Assembly (NCBI GenBank): GCA_017541025.1
Contig: JAFXZY010000058.1
Span: forward strand, 1-64,000
Direction: 5' to 3'
DNA length: 64,000 nucleotides
Source: Bacteroidaceae bacterium
GTDB lineage: Bacteria; Bacteroidota; Bacteroidia; Bacteroidales; Bacteroidaceae
Made by a program: the position numbers and the translations under genes. Position 1 is the first letter of the stretch. Every line of letters begins with the position of its first letter. This document shows, in pieces, positions 1 through 8,362 of this stretch. The notes beneath the pieces were generated by a model. It was not told the DNA's origin. It worked only from the letters and a program-made list of their open reading frames with translations, and made no database searches.

Positions 1-1
1 G

Positions 2-547
2 GTAGATACCAAGAAGACGCTCTCGCTGCGCGGTTTTGCCCAGCACATGGTTGACCATGGCAGTATCTACACCAGAGATATTGTGGAGGGTGTACTGCTG
101 AAAATCACCGACTGTCTGCCCGAACTGGTGGCTCAGGGCGTGCCTGTGCAGCTGGGTTCGCTGGGTACCTTCTACCCCACTGCCGAGGTGGTAAAGGACG
201 GTGCTGTACAGAACATCGCTGCAATGGACGGTCTGAACCCCAACGATGTGGTAAAGGCTATCCACATCCGATTCCTGCCGGACAGCACCAAGCTGGACAA
301 CCTGTGCGGCCCTCAGTTCAAGAACCGCTGTACGCTGGAGTTCCGCAACATTGTGGACACCATTGAGGTGACTGTTGACGGCAAGACCAAGAAGATGCAG
401 ACCCTGAAGCCCATTGCTACGGCAATAGCGGAATGGAAGGCTGCACATGGTGGTAACACCAACGGGAACGATAACGTTAACCCTAACCCTAACCAGGGTG
501 GTGGTGACGACAACGGAGGTGACGAGCCAGGAGAGGATGAAGACTGA
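2..547 (+). CDS. HU-like DNA-binding protein with Gly/Asn/Asp-rich tail (5' end outside window)
   Basis: The reading frame is open from base 2, before the first in-window ATG at 47, so the gene is cut by the window edge. The visible part fits the HU-like family of Bacteroidetes (HU domain fused to a glycine-rich tail): KTLSLRGFAQHM, a central QLGSLGTFYP strand-turn, then about 30 residues rich in Gly, Asn, Asp and Pro, ending DEPGEDED. Family knowledge suggests nucleoid or DNA binding. The tail is encoded partly by a repeat (AACGGGAACGATAACG at 461-476, then CCCTAA units) that also occurs in non-coding spacers. A smalltalk peptide gene follows, a common partner of this family. The family call is fairly sure; the role is not known. 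Confidence 0.75.
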   Translation, partial: VDTKKTLSLRGFAQHMVDHGSIYTRDIVEGVLLKITDCLPELVAQGVPVQLGSLGTFYPTAEVVKDGAVQNIAAMDGLNPNDVVKAIHIRFLPDSTKLDNLCGPQFKNRCTLEFRNIVDTIEVTVDGKTKKMQTLKPIATAIAEWKAAHGGNTNGNDNVNPNPNQGGGDDNGGDEPGEDED

Positions 548-548
548 T

Positions 549-579
549 GAAGAGTACGGGCCTTCGGGCCCAACTCTTC
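549..579 (+). terminator. Hairpin after the HU-like gene
   Basis: GAAGAGT (549-555) pairs with ACTCTTC (573-579), and GGGCC (558-562) with GGCCC (567-571) around a TTCG tetraloop. It begins 2 bases after the stop codon. There is no T-run, but the stem is strong and the position fits an intrinsic terminator or 3' stabiliser. Confidence 0.65.
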
Positions 580-873
580 AAATTGAAAATGGATAATTGA
601 CAATTGAAAATTAATTTCAGTAGTTAAGAATTCGGAAGTTAAGTAGTTAAGCCATTACCATTACACGTGTATAACTATCGGCTTTAACTTCTCAGGCCGA
701 AAGGCCGATAACTCCTTTAACTTCTTTAACTTCCTTAACTTCAACGGGAACGATAACGATAACGAAAACCAATAGAGAATTATTTCAGTAGTTAAACCAT
801 TAACAAAGTCCTCAAAACCTTGGCTCCCTCTCCTCGGAGAGGGCGGGGGGAGAGGCTCCTAACCTCACTAATT
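580..873. repeat. Repeat-rich spacer
   Basis: This spacer holds no gene. It is built of low-complexity pieces: AATTGACAATTGAAAATT-like units (about 580-612), two copies of ATTTCAGTAGTTAA (near 614 and 782), GGAAGTTAAG near 632 with its inverse CTTAACTTCC near 731, a GGCC-GAAA-GGCC hairpin (695-706), the 16-mer AACGGGAACGATAACG (743-758), and a GC-rich inverted segment CCCTCTCC...GGAGAGGG (about 824-845). Similar pieces recur elsewhere in the window. Confidence 0.6.
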
Positions 874-963
874 ATGAACAAGACAATTAAGACTATTCTG
901 CAAATCATCAGTTATGTTATTGCAGCCATACTGGGTGGTGCAGGAGCAAGTTGCTTACTCTAA
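874..963 (+). CDS. Smalltalk-type micropeptide (29 aa)
   Basis: ATG at 874 opens a 29-residue frame starting MNKTIKTILQIISYVIAAIL and ending GGAGASCLL before TAA. It has a short basic N-terminus, one hydrophobic helix and a Cys near the end. Length, composition and position right after an HU-like gene match the smalltalk family annotated in Bacteroides and Prevotella, whose function is unknown. The stop is 3 bases before the next ATG, so the two small membrane proteins are probably co-translated. The N-acetylmuramoyl-alanine amidase gene often seen after smalltalk is absent. Confidence 0.7.
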   Translation: MNKTIKTILQIISYVIAAILGGAGASCLL

Positions 964-966
964 ACT

Positions 967-1161
967 ATGGACAGGAAAAAGAATGTACAGTACACATGTG
1001 CTGTGATGCTGATTAGCACAAGCATAGTGATGGTAGCCTATCAGGTGTTTACCATAGCAGATGTGGCAAACGGACTTCTTTTCTACGTTGGACAAGCATT
1101 CCTGCTGGCAGGCTCCATCTTCGGACTTGACTATTACATTGATAAGGTAACGAAACGATAA
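967..1161 (+). CDS. Small two-helix membrane protein
   Basis: A 64-residue protein of unrecognised family. It has a basic N-terminus (MDRKKNVQ), two hydrophobic stretches (about residues 9-28 and 36-54) and a charged end (YYIDKVTKR). It starts 3 bases after the smalltalk stop and is followed by a strong terminator, so it closes this small operon. Its place corresponds to that of a downstream gene in other HU/smalltalk clusters, but no function can be read from the sequence. Confidence 0.55.
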   Translation: MDRKKNVQYTCAVMLISTSIVMVAYQVFTIADVANGLLFYVGQAFLLAGSIFGLDYYIDKVTKR

Positions 1162-1174
1162 CCTCTAACCCAAA

Positions 1175-1212
1175 GACTGCTATCTTACATATAATAAGGT
1201 AGCAGCCTTTTT
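1175..1212 (+). terminator. Intrinsic terminator
   Basis: GACTGCTATCTTA pairs with TAAGGTAGCAGCC (with a G-T pair and one mismatch) across a short AT loop, followed by TTTTT at 1208-1212. It closes the HU/smalltalk operon. Confidence 0.8.
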
Positions 1213-1281
1213 GTGTCCTATCTGAATGAATTGTTCAAGCCATCTCAATAACTCATAACACCATCCTGCAAAATAGCAAAA

Positions 1282-1318
1282 GGCGGGCGTATAATCAAGC
1301 ATTATGCGCCCGTCTTTT
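1282..1318. terminator. Second hairpin with T-run
   Basis: GGCGGGCGTATAAT (1282-1295) pairs with ATTATGCGCCCGTC (1301-1314), then TTTT. The A-run before the stem could let it work on the other strand too. It separates the HU operon from the efflux operon. Confidence 0.75.
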
Positions 1319-1402
1319 ATTGTTATGAGAAGAATTTTGTTAAATAATTACAATTCTTTCTTCTTTTGAAGAAACCTCAACAGATTATTTTATAAATTGT
1401 TG

Positions 1403-1410
1403 TACCTTTG
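1403..1410 (+). promoter_or_regulatory. -7 element of the RND efflux operon
   Basis: TACCTTTG matches the Bacteroidetes -7 consensus TAnnTTTG and lies 54 bases before the adaptor ATG. No good TTTG is seen at the usual -33 distance. Confidence 0.55.
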
Positions 1411-1464
1411 CAGCCGATTTTTAGGAATAGCTTGCAGACAAATCAATAAAATAATATATATCGT

Positions 1465-2577
1465 ATGAAAAAGAAACTGAAGTACATGACAATTTTGTGC
1501 GCCGCAGTTGCATGCTTATTTTCTTCTTGCAGCAAAAGTTCACAACAACAGATGCCATCAGCAAACTTTGAAACCATGAAAGTTTCGACAAAAGATGTAA
1601 CCATGACCACCAAATATGCAGCCACTATACGCGGTCGTCAGGATATTGACATCCTGCCACAAGTGAGTGGTACACTGACAAAACTCTGCGTGACTGAGGG
1701 TCAGGTAGTGAAGACCGGGCAAACTCTGTTCATCATAGATCAGGTTCCTTATCAGGCTGCACTTAACACAGCTTTGGCATCACTTGAGTCAGCAAAAGCT
1801 CAGTTGGCAACATCGCAGTTAGAGTATGACAGCAAGAAAAAGCTTTATGACGAAAAAGTCATTAGCGAATTCGACCTCCAGAAAGCCAGCAACTCACTAT
1901 TGACAGCTAAGGCTACATTATCACAGTGTGAGGCACAGGTTGTGAATGCCAGAAATAATCTCAGCTATACTGTTGTAAAAAGTCCATCAAACGGTATTGT
2001 GGGAACTCTTCCTTATCGACAGGGGGCACTTGTAGGACCAACCATCCCGCAACCTCTGACCACAGTGAGCGACAATGCCCAAATGTATGTTTACTTTTCC
2101 ATCAACGAAGTACAACTGCTAACCATGTCTCGTGAGTACGGTACTGCAGAGGCTGGCATCAAAGCCCTGCCTGAGATTAAGATGCTGCTTGTAGATGGAA
2201 GCGAATACAAATATCCCGGCAAGGTGGAAAGTATCAGTGGTGTAGTTGACCGAAGTACCGGTACAGTTCAGGTACGTGCAGTCTTTGACAACCCAGAGAA
2301 ATTGCTGCATAGCGGTAGTACAGGATACGTAGTTATCCCCACCGTTTATAAAGATAAGATTGTCATTCCCACCACTGCCACCGTTCAGGTTCAGGATAAA
2401 TTCAAAGTATATCTCGTTGACAAGGACAACATTGCCCACGAACACATAGTTGTTACTGAGGCCCTTACAAATGGCAAGGAATACGTCATTAAAGACGGTT
2501 TAAAGGTGGGAGACGTCATTGTTGCCGAAGGAGCCGGTATGCTTAGGGACGGCCAGAACATCAAACCGAATAAATAA
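1465..2577 (+). CDS. RND efflux periplasmic adaptor lipoprotein (AcrA/MexE-like)
   Basis: 370 residues. The N-terminus is a lipoprotein signal with lipobox LFSSC (Cys about residue 22), so the protein should be anchored in a membrane facing the periplasm. It shows the membrane fusion protein order: barrel-sandwich half (DILPQVSGTLTKLCVTEGQVVKTGQ), a helical hairpin (about 95-170), the second lipoyl half (VKSPSNGIVG), then the beta-barrel and membrane-proximal parts. It bridges the inner membrane pump to the outer membrane channel. It is the first gene of a three-gene operon with the pump (after 122 bases) and the channel, the standard HAE1 tripartite set. The substrate is not readable; hydrophobic drugs or bile-like compounds are typical for the family. 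Confidence 0.92.
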   Translation: MKKKLKYMTILCAAVACLFSSCSKSSQQQMPSANFETMKVSTKDVTMTTKYAATIRGRQDIDILPQVSGTLTKLCVTEGQVVKTGQTLFIIDQVPYQAALNTALASLESAKAQLATSQLEYDSKKKLYDEKVISEFDLQKASNSLLTAKATLSQCEAQVVNARNNLSYTVVKSPSNGIVGTLPYRQGALVGPTIPQPLTTVSDNAQMYVYFSINEVQLLTMSREYGTAEAGIKALPEIKMLLVDGSEYKYPGKVESISGVVDRSTGTVQVRAVFDNPEKLLHSGSTGYVVIPTVYKDKIVIPTTATVQVQDKFKVYLVDKDNIAHEHIVVTEALTNGKEYVIKDGLKVGDVIVAEGAGMLRDGQNIKPNK

Positions 2578-2580
2578 GGT

Positions 2581-2669
2581 TGAGAGGTTTTGAGGTTATA
2601 AGGTTTTGAGGTTAGAGATTAAAGGTTAGAGGTTAAGGTTAACGTTAACGTTCCCGTACCTCTTTAAGA
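2581..2669 (+). repeat. GAGGTT-type low-complexity repeat between adaptor and pump
   Basis: Degenerate units (GAGGTTTTGAGGTTATAAGG, then GGTTAGAGGTTA) fill the gap, followed by CGTTAACGTTCCCGT (2643-2657), the inverse of the AACGGGAACG repeat, and the palindrome CCTCTTTAAGAGG (about 2657-2669). It lies inside an operon, so it is probably transcribed. Confidence 0.6.
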
Positions 2670-2699
2670 GGTTAAAGATTAGAGACAATTGAAAAGTCA

Positions 2700-5600
2700 A
2701 TGAAAGGAAATATATTCATTAAAAGACCGGTAATGGCCATATCCATAGCCATTATGATTCTGCTGGTTGGCGCTATATCGTTTACAACGCTTCCCTTGGA
2801 GCAATTCCCTGATATTGCGCCTCCAACTGTGTCTGTCAGCGCAACTTATACCGGTGCCAGTGCAGATGCCGTAATGAAAGCCGTTATCCAACCTTTGGAA
2901 GAGGGTATAAACGGTGTAGAGAACATGCTTTATATGAGCAGTACAGCTACCAACTCAGGTTCTGCAACCATCAATGTTATTTTCAAGCAGGGAACAGACC
3001 CCGACATGGCAGCCGTGAACGTTCAGAACCGCGTAAGCCGCGTACAAGGTTTGCTGCCGCAGGAGGTAACCCGAATTGGTGTGAGCACGACAAAGAGGCA
3101 AACATCATTTCTCCAGATTGATGCCCTTTGCAGCGAGGACGGCACGTATGATGAAGATTTCATCTCCAATTACCTGGATATTAATGTCATTCCGCAGATT
3201 AAGCGAGTAGAAGGCGTTGGCGATGTGATGTTGCTGGGAGGTACTTATTCGCTACGTATCTGGATGAAACCCGAATTGATGGCTCAGTATGGTGTAATAC
3301 CCGATGACATCACAGCCTCCCTAGCAGAACAGAACCTGGAATCTCCTGCCGGTCAGCTGGGTGAGAAACCCGTAAACGGCACGCATGGAGACGGTGTTGA
3401 CAACTATTATCAGTACACGTTGAAGTATAAGGGTCGTCTGAAGGAATTATCTGAGTTTGAAGATATCGTAATCCGTGCCAATGCAGACGGAACGATTCTG
3501 CGCTTGAAAGACATTGCCGATGTGGAACTGGGTGCTATCAGCTACTCATTCCACGGTGAGGCTAACGGACACCCTGGTGTTACCTTCCTCTGTTTCCAGT
3601 TGGCAGGAGCGAATGCTAAGGAAACCAACGACCGTGTAAGCGCTAAACTTGATGAGTTAAGTAAGGACTTGCCTAAAGGCATGAAATTTATAAAGATGAT
3701 GTCCAGCAACGACTTCCTGTTGGCTTCTATAGCCAACGTAGAAGAAACCTTGTTGGTTGCCATCTTCTTGGTTGTGTTGGTGGTTTATTTCTTCTTGCAA
3801 GACTTCAAGGCCACCATCATACCCTCTATATCTATTATAGTTTCGCTGGTAGGTACCTTTGCCTGCCTTTCCATAGCAGGCTTTACGCTAAACTTGCTTA
3901 CATTGTTTGCCCTTGTGCTGGCCATTGGTACCGTGGTGGACGATGCCATTGTGGTAGTAGAGGCTGTGCAGGCTAAGTTCGACGCCGGTTATACCAGTCC
4001 TTACGAAGCTACAAAAGATGCCATGAGCGACGTAACAATGGCGGTAATCTCCTGTACCTTTGTATTTATGGCAGTGTTTATCCCTGTTAGTTTTACTGGC
4101 GGTACAGCAGGTATTTTCTATACTCAGTTTGGTGTGACATTGGCAACAGCCGTAGGTCTCAGTTGTGTCAGTGCTTTGGTACTCTGCCCTGCCCTATGCG
4201 CCATTATGATGCGCCCAGCCAGTGAAGAAAGACGTAAAGGCTTCTTCGGAGCCATCAATTATCGTACACGTTTAGCTTACGAAGCTACCTATACAGCCAT
4301 GATGGAAAAGTATGCCAATGTGCTTCGTCGTATGGTTTCGCGCAAGTTCAGATATTATATAAGCTTTGGTGCATTGGCCGCAGCTATGGTAGGCGTACTG
4401 TTTTTTGCCAGCCACCTTCCCAGCGGATTGGTACCCAGCGAAGACCAAGGTGTATGTATGATGAATGTCAGCGCCGTACCCGGTAGCAATGTTGCAACTA
4501 CCTACGATGTAATGAACAAGGCACAGAAGATTATAGAAGAAGTACCTGAAATCGGAGAATACACCAAAGTGGCAGGTTACGGATTCATGTCCGGTCAGGG
4601 TACATCCTATGGTATGTCTGTAATCCGTATGAAACCTTGGAGCGAACGTCAGCACGGATTGGGATTCGGATTCGCTACACTTGCCCTTTTGGCTTTCATC
4701 ATTGCACTAATAGTATTCTGCCGCAGTTTGTTTACCAAGAAAAAGATTGGCAAGAAAGCGTTGGCCTTTGTAATTGTTACCGTCCTAAGCGCTGTGGCAT
4801 TAATGAACTATCATCCTTTGGATAACATGATGGGCACAAGCACTATGGTGGCAAATGCCAAGCTGAATGCCCGTCTGTTGAAGGAAATTCCAGAAGCTCA
4901 GTGCTTTGTATTCGAACCTGGTATGATTCCCGGCTATGGTATGGGTTCTATAGAGCTGCAGTTACAGGATAAGACCGGAAGCGCTGACAAGGAAGTGTTC
5001 TTCAACTATACGAAGCAATTTATTGCAAAGTTGAGCGAATACGCCGAAGTAGGTCGATGCATCACCACCTACGAACGTAATTTCCCACAGTTCCAGGTTG
5101 ACGTGGATGCTGCACAATGTAAGCGAGCTGGTATTTCTCCAGCAGCAGTTCTGAGTGCTTTAGCCAGTTACTGTGGAGGTTCATACATCAGTAACATGAA
5201 CCAGTTCAGCAAGGTTTATCGTGTTATGCTACAGAGTAATCCACAGGCTCGCACAACAGAGAACGACCTGAACAATATGTTCATCCGCAATCAGGGAGAG
5301 ATGGCTCCGCTCAGCCAGTTCGTGAAACTTACACCTGTGCTCGGTCCCGAGATTGACAACCGCTTCAACCTCTTCAGTTCTATATCAGTAAATGTGACAG
5401 CCAATACGGGTGTCAGCAATACCGAAGTAATGAAGATTATTGAAAAGGTACACAAGGAAGTATTCCCCGAGGGCTACAGCTACGAATTTGGCGGTATGGC
5501 GCGAGAGGAAGCACAGACTATTGGCAGCTACGATACATACCTTACTTACGGCATCTGCGTAATCCTGGTATTCCTGATTTTAAGTTGTCTTTATGAAAGT

Positions 5601-6188
5601 TTCCTCATTCCGTTTGCGGTCATCTTTTCCGTTCCAGCCGGTTTGATGGGAACATACGCATTTGCATGGTTGTGGAATACAGGCTTTAACTGGACCATCA
5701 CAATGAATGGACAGCCAGCCCCCATCGGACGAATGCTTTTCATGGGTCAGATAGAGAATAACATCTACCTACAGACCGGTGTGATTATGCTTATTGGTCT
5801 GCTGGCAAAGACAGCCATTCTTATTACTGAGTTTGCCCTGGAACGCCGTCGCAAGGGTATGGGTATCGTTGAAGCTGCATTCGCTGCTGCTGAGGCTCGT
5901 CTGCGTCCAATTCTTATGACTGTGCTAACCATGATTTTTGGTATGATTCCGCTGGTCTTTGCCACTGGAGCCGGAGCAAACGGTAATCGCACTATCGGTA
6001 TTGGCGTTATTGGCGGTATGACCGTAGGAACATTGGCCATTCTATTTACCGTACCCCTTTTCTTCATCATCTTTGAGTATCTCCAGGAACGGATTCGTCC
6101 CGTAATGGTAGAAGAGGCCGACCAGCAGTTTCTGAAGGAGCGTGAGCGCTCATTGAAAGAAAAAGAGAAAGCTACTGGGAATTCATAA
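2700..6188 (+). CDS. RND multidrug efflux pump, HAE1 family (AcrB-like)
   Basis: 1162 residues, an inner membrane proton-drug antiporter. The start MKGNIFIKRPVMAISIAIMI is the classical RND first helix. Proton-relay residues are present: Asp414-Asp415 in VVDDAIVV (helix 4) and Lys1037 in GLLAKTAIL (helix 10). The porter segments are recognisable (QNRVSRVQGLLPQEV; FVFEPGMIPGYG). It is about 110 residues longer than E. coli AcrB; about 60 of the extra residues (652-712) fall in the second periplasmic loop and contain two hydrophobic stretches separated by a Lys-rich turn. A charged tail follows the last helix. The adaptor is upstream and the channel is 28 bases downstream. Confidence 0.95.
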   Translation: MKGNIFIKRPVMAISIAIMILLVGAISFTTLPLEQFPDIAPPTVSVSATYTGASADAVMKAVIQPLEEGINGVENMLYMSSTATNSGSATINVIFKQGTDPDMAAVNVQNRVSRVQGLLPQEVTRIGVSTTKRQTSFLQIDALCSEDGTYDEDFISNYLDINVIPQIKRVEGVGDVMLLGGTYSLRIWMKPELMAQYGVIPDDITASLAEQNLESPAGQLGEKPVNGTHGDGVDNYYQYTLKYKGRLKELSEFEDIVIRANADGTILRLKDIADVELGAISYSFHGEANGHPGVTFLCFQLAGANAKETNDRVSAKLDELSKDLPKGMKFIKMMSSNDFLLASIANVEETLLVAIFLVVLVVYFFLQDFKATIIPSISIIVSLVGTFACLSIAGFTLNLLTLFALVLAIGTVVDDAIVVVEAVQAKFDAGYTSPYEATKDAMSDVTMAVISCTFVFMAVFIPVSFTGGTAGIFYTQFGVTLATAVGLSCVSALVLCPALCAIMMRPASEERRKGFFGAINYRTRLAYEATYTAMMEKYANVLRRMVSRKFRYYISFGALAAAMVGVLFFASHLPSGLVPSEDQGVCMMNVSAVPGSNVATTYDVMNKAQKIIEEVPEIGEYTKVAGYGFMSGQGTSYGMSVIRMKPWSERQHGLGFGFATLALLAFIIALIVFCRSLFTKKKIGKKALAFVIVTVLSAVALMNYHPLDNMMGTSTMVANAKLNARLLKEIPEAQCFVFEPGMIPGYGMGSIELQLQDKTGSADKEVFFNYTKQFIAKLSEYAEVGRCITTYERNFPQFQVDVDAAQCKRAGISPAAVLSALASYCGGSYISNMNQFSKVYRVMLQSNPQARTTENDLNNMFIRNQGEMAPLSQFVKLTPVLGPEIDNRFNLFSSISVNVTANTGVSNTEVMKIIEKVHKEVFPEGYSYEFGGMAREEAQTIGSYDTYLTYGICVILVFLILSCLYESFLIPFAVIFSVPAGLMGTYAFAWLWNTGFNWTITMNGQPAPIGRMLFMGQIENNIYLQTGVIMLIGLLAKTAILITEFALERRRKGMGIVEAAFAAAEARLRPILMTVLTMIFGMIPLVFATGAGANGNRTIGIGVIGGMTVGTLAILFTVPLFFIIFEYLQERIRPVMVEEADQQFLKERERSLKEKEKATGNS

Positions 6189-6216
6189 TCTATAAAGCAT
6201 AATTTATAATTCAGAT

Positions 6217-7602
6217 ATGAACAAGAATTCGATTATATCCATAGCCATGACAACGCTGCTGTTGAGCAGTTGTGCGCTATTCAAGAATTACGAACGTCCT
6301 GCCGAAATAAACACCGACGGAATATATGGTGATGTACAAAGCGGTGGCGAACAGAGTCTGGGCGACATCAAGTGGCGTGAGTTTTTCACCGATCCACAGT
6401 TGCAGGTCCTCATCGAGAAGGGACTGGCTAATAACACCGACATGAAAAATGCCGACTTAAAGATTCAAGAGGTACAGTATGCCCTGAAGTGTGCGAAATT
6501 AGCCTACTTCCCAAATATCTACTTCAACCCCAGCGGAACGGTCAGCAAAGCGTGGGACCCATACGCTCGTAACGATTACAGCACCAATACAACGTACAGT
6601 CTGCCCGCCACCATGAGCTGGCAGATAGGTAGCCTGGGAAGCCTGCGCAACGCCAAGAAAAAAGCGGAAGTGAACGTAGAGCAACTGAAGAATGCCAAAC
6701 AGGCTGTACAAGCAGCGTTAGTGGCAAACATAGCCTCGATGTACTACACACTCTCCTCTCTTGACGAACAGTTGGCTCTCAACCAGACTACCCGCGACAA
6801 CTGGGGTACATATCTGGATATGGAAAAGAAACTGATGAATGCCGGTCAAGCCAATATTGCTGCGGTAGCAAGTATTGAAGCTACATATCACAGCATGTGT
6901 ACCAATGTTATAGCCATAGAAGATAATATAAAAGTGATAGAGAATTCATTGGGGACTATTTTGGGCGAGACAGCCGGGCACATCAGTCGCGGCGCTCTCA
7001 GCACCTTCCAATCACCTTCCATACTGGCAACAGGTGCTCCCATCAGAATCCTATCTTGCAGACCCGATGTAAAAGCTGCCGAATTAGAGTTGGCCAGTGC
7101 CTTCTACGAGAAGAACATTGCCATCAGCAGTTTCTACCCATCACTCAACATCAGTGCCACAGGGCAGTTTACCAACAGTCTTGGCGGTGGAGCCATTAAT
7201 CCGGGCATCATGATTGGCAATGCAGTGGCAAGCCTCTCGCAGCCCATCTTTTCTAATGGTAGAATACGTGCACAATATAAGATCTCCAAGGCCGAGATGG
7301 AAGTTGCCACTAACAACTTCAAGCAAGCCATTATTGCTGCCGGTAACGAGGTTAACACCGCCATGGTAGAACTGAAGGGAGCCGAGGACCAGAAGGAGTT
7401 GATAGGCAAACAAGTAACATCCCTAGAGACAGCACTCGAAGCCACCCAAAAACTTTATGCACTCAGCAGCACCAACTATCTGAACGTCATTACGGCACAG
7501 AATTCCCTTCTGACTGCCCAAATGAGTCAGATCAAGAACCGTATGGATGCCATTAACGCCACCATCGACCTTTACCAAGCTCTCGGAGGAGGAACGGAAT
7601 AA
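6217..7602 (+). CDS. Outer membrane efflux channel lipoprotein (TolC/OprM/NodT-like)
   Basis: 461 residues with lipobox LLSSC (Cys about residue 19), then the NYERP segment typical of OprM/CusC-type channels. Two repeated outer membrane efflux domains follow, each with long alpha-helical hairpins and a short barrel strand region. The conserved RPDVKAAELEL segment of the second repeat is present, as is the terminal LYQALGGG, typical for NodT/OprM proteins. It forms the trimeric exit duct for the upstream RND pump. This is the last gene of the operon; a hairpin and a T-rich terminator follow. Confidence 0.93.
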   Translation: MNKNSIISIAMTTLLLSSCALFKNYERPAEINTDGIYGDVQSGGEQSLGDIKWREFFTDPQLQVLIEKGLANNTDMKNADLKIQEVQYALKCAKLAYFPNIYFNPSGTVSKAWDPYARNDYSTNTTYSLPATMSWQIGSLGSLRNAKKKAEVNVEQLKNAKQAVQAALVANIASMYYTLSSLDEQLALNQTTRDNWGTYLDMEKKLMNAGQANIAAVASIEATYHSMCTNVIAIEDNIKVIENSLGTILGETAGHISRGALSTFQSPSILATGAPIRILSCRPDVKAAELELASAFYEKNIAISSFYPSLNISATGQFTNSLGGGAINPGIMIGNAVASLSQPIFSNGRIRAQYKISKAEMEVATNNFKQAIIAAGNEVNTAMVELKGAEDQKELIGKQVTSLETALEATQKLYALSSTNYLNVITAQNSLLTAQMSQIKNRMDAINATIDLYQALGGGTE

Positions 7603-7607
7603 CAATG

Positions 7608-7635
7608 GAGGTTGAGAGGGTAATCCCTCAACCTC
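7608..7635 (+). other. Hairpin just after the channel gene
   Basis: GAGGTTGAG and CTCAACCTC are inverted around AGGGTAATCCCT, starting 6 bases after the stop. It uses the same GAGGTT word as the repeat at 2581, so it may be a repeat-derived hairpin rather than a terminator; the proper terminator is at 7691. Confidence 0.5.
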
Positions 7636-7687
7636 TTAAACTTCATAAACTACTTGTACTTTTTAAACCCCTTATTCCTCTAAAACT

Positions 7688-7729
7688 AAAGAGAGAGGCA
7701 ATCAATCTGATATGCCTCTCTCTCTTTTT
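7688..7729. terminator. Bidirectional terminator
   Basis: GAGAGAGGCA (7691-7700) pairs perfectly with TGCCTCTCTC (7713-7722), followed by CTTTTT. It lies between the convergent efflux operon and the minus-strand gene ending at 7733, so it can serve both. Confidence 0.8.
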
Positions 7730-7732
7730 ATA

Positions 7733-8161
7733 TTATTCTACAACTACTGGCGGCTCAGGAGATTCCTGTGGTTCTGAAGTTATGATATCTTCAACCACAT
7801 TTCCTACCACATTTTCCACCACATTATCAACCACATCCGATACAACTTCCTGCACAATTATAGCCGTATCGGCAGGAATGCTGTCTTCTTCTACTACCCC
7901 GGCTGCTTTTTTAAGATGACGGCTTGTTACGGTTTTCTTTTTCCCTAAATGAACGTATTCGGCATTCGTTGTTTCTTCATCCCCCGTATTCTTATTTTTG
8001 TCCTTTATGAGAGAAAAATATATTATCAGACCAACTACGACTACCAGCAGGCATAGACATCCATATCCGCCCCCACCCTGATACTTTCGATCGCGGTGCA
8101 TTTTCTTGTCGACTATCTTCTCAACATTACCTTCAGAATCCCGAATGATGAATTTTGCCAT
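7733..8161 (-). CDS. Single-pass membrane protein with VVxx repeats, unknown function
   Basis: 142 residues, no recognised family. The N-terminus (MAKFIIRDSEGNVEKIVDKK) is soluble and charged, then come a Gly-rich linker and one membrane helix (about residues 34-52), then a Lys-rich stretch and an acidic tail. The tail carries a four-residue periodicity V-V-x-x (about 104-122), encoded by a period-12 DNA repeat on the plus strand. A -7-like TATTTTTG lies upstream on the minus strand (8204-8211). The gene stands alone between terminators. A coding origin is supported by the start codon, promoter and terminator; the function cannot be inferred. Confidence 0.55.
   Translation of the reverse strand: MAKFIIRDSEGNVEKIVDKKMHRDRKYQGGGGYGCLCLLVVVVGLIIYFSLIKDKNKNTGDEETTNAEYVHLGKKKTVTSRHLKKAAGVVEEDSIPADTAIIVQEVVSDVVDNVVENVVGNVVEDIITSEPQESPEPPVVVE
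7794..7843. repeat. Period-12 tandem repeat inside the 142-aa gene
   Basis: About four degenerate copies of ACCACATTTTCC-like units. They encode the VVxx quartets of the overlapping minus-strand protein. Confidence 0.6.
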
Positions 8162-8362
8162 GTTATTTTCTTAAAATAAGATGCGTGTTTTATAATTTCA
8201 TTGCAAAAATACACTTTAATTTCTCAAATCCTAATGAAAAAGCAAAAAACAATGAAAAAAAACAAAATTCCTTGATTTATGTTATTTTTTTCAAGTTCGC
8301 TAAGTTGTAGAACAAAGTAAAATAGAGCTTGTTACCATGCTGGCTGTAAGCAGATTTATTCT

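Noticed and set aside
822-857. GC-rich CCCTCTCC/GGAGAGGG segment as a terminator
   Set aside because: No T-run, and it sits directly before the smalltalk gene; it matches the spacer-repeat type seen at 26521.
7605-7919. 104-codon plus-strand frame after the efflux channel
   Set aside because: It crosses a terminator and overlaps the minus-strand 142-residue gene; Thr/Ser-rich antisense of the VVxx repeat.
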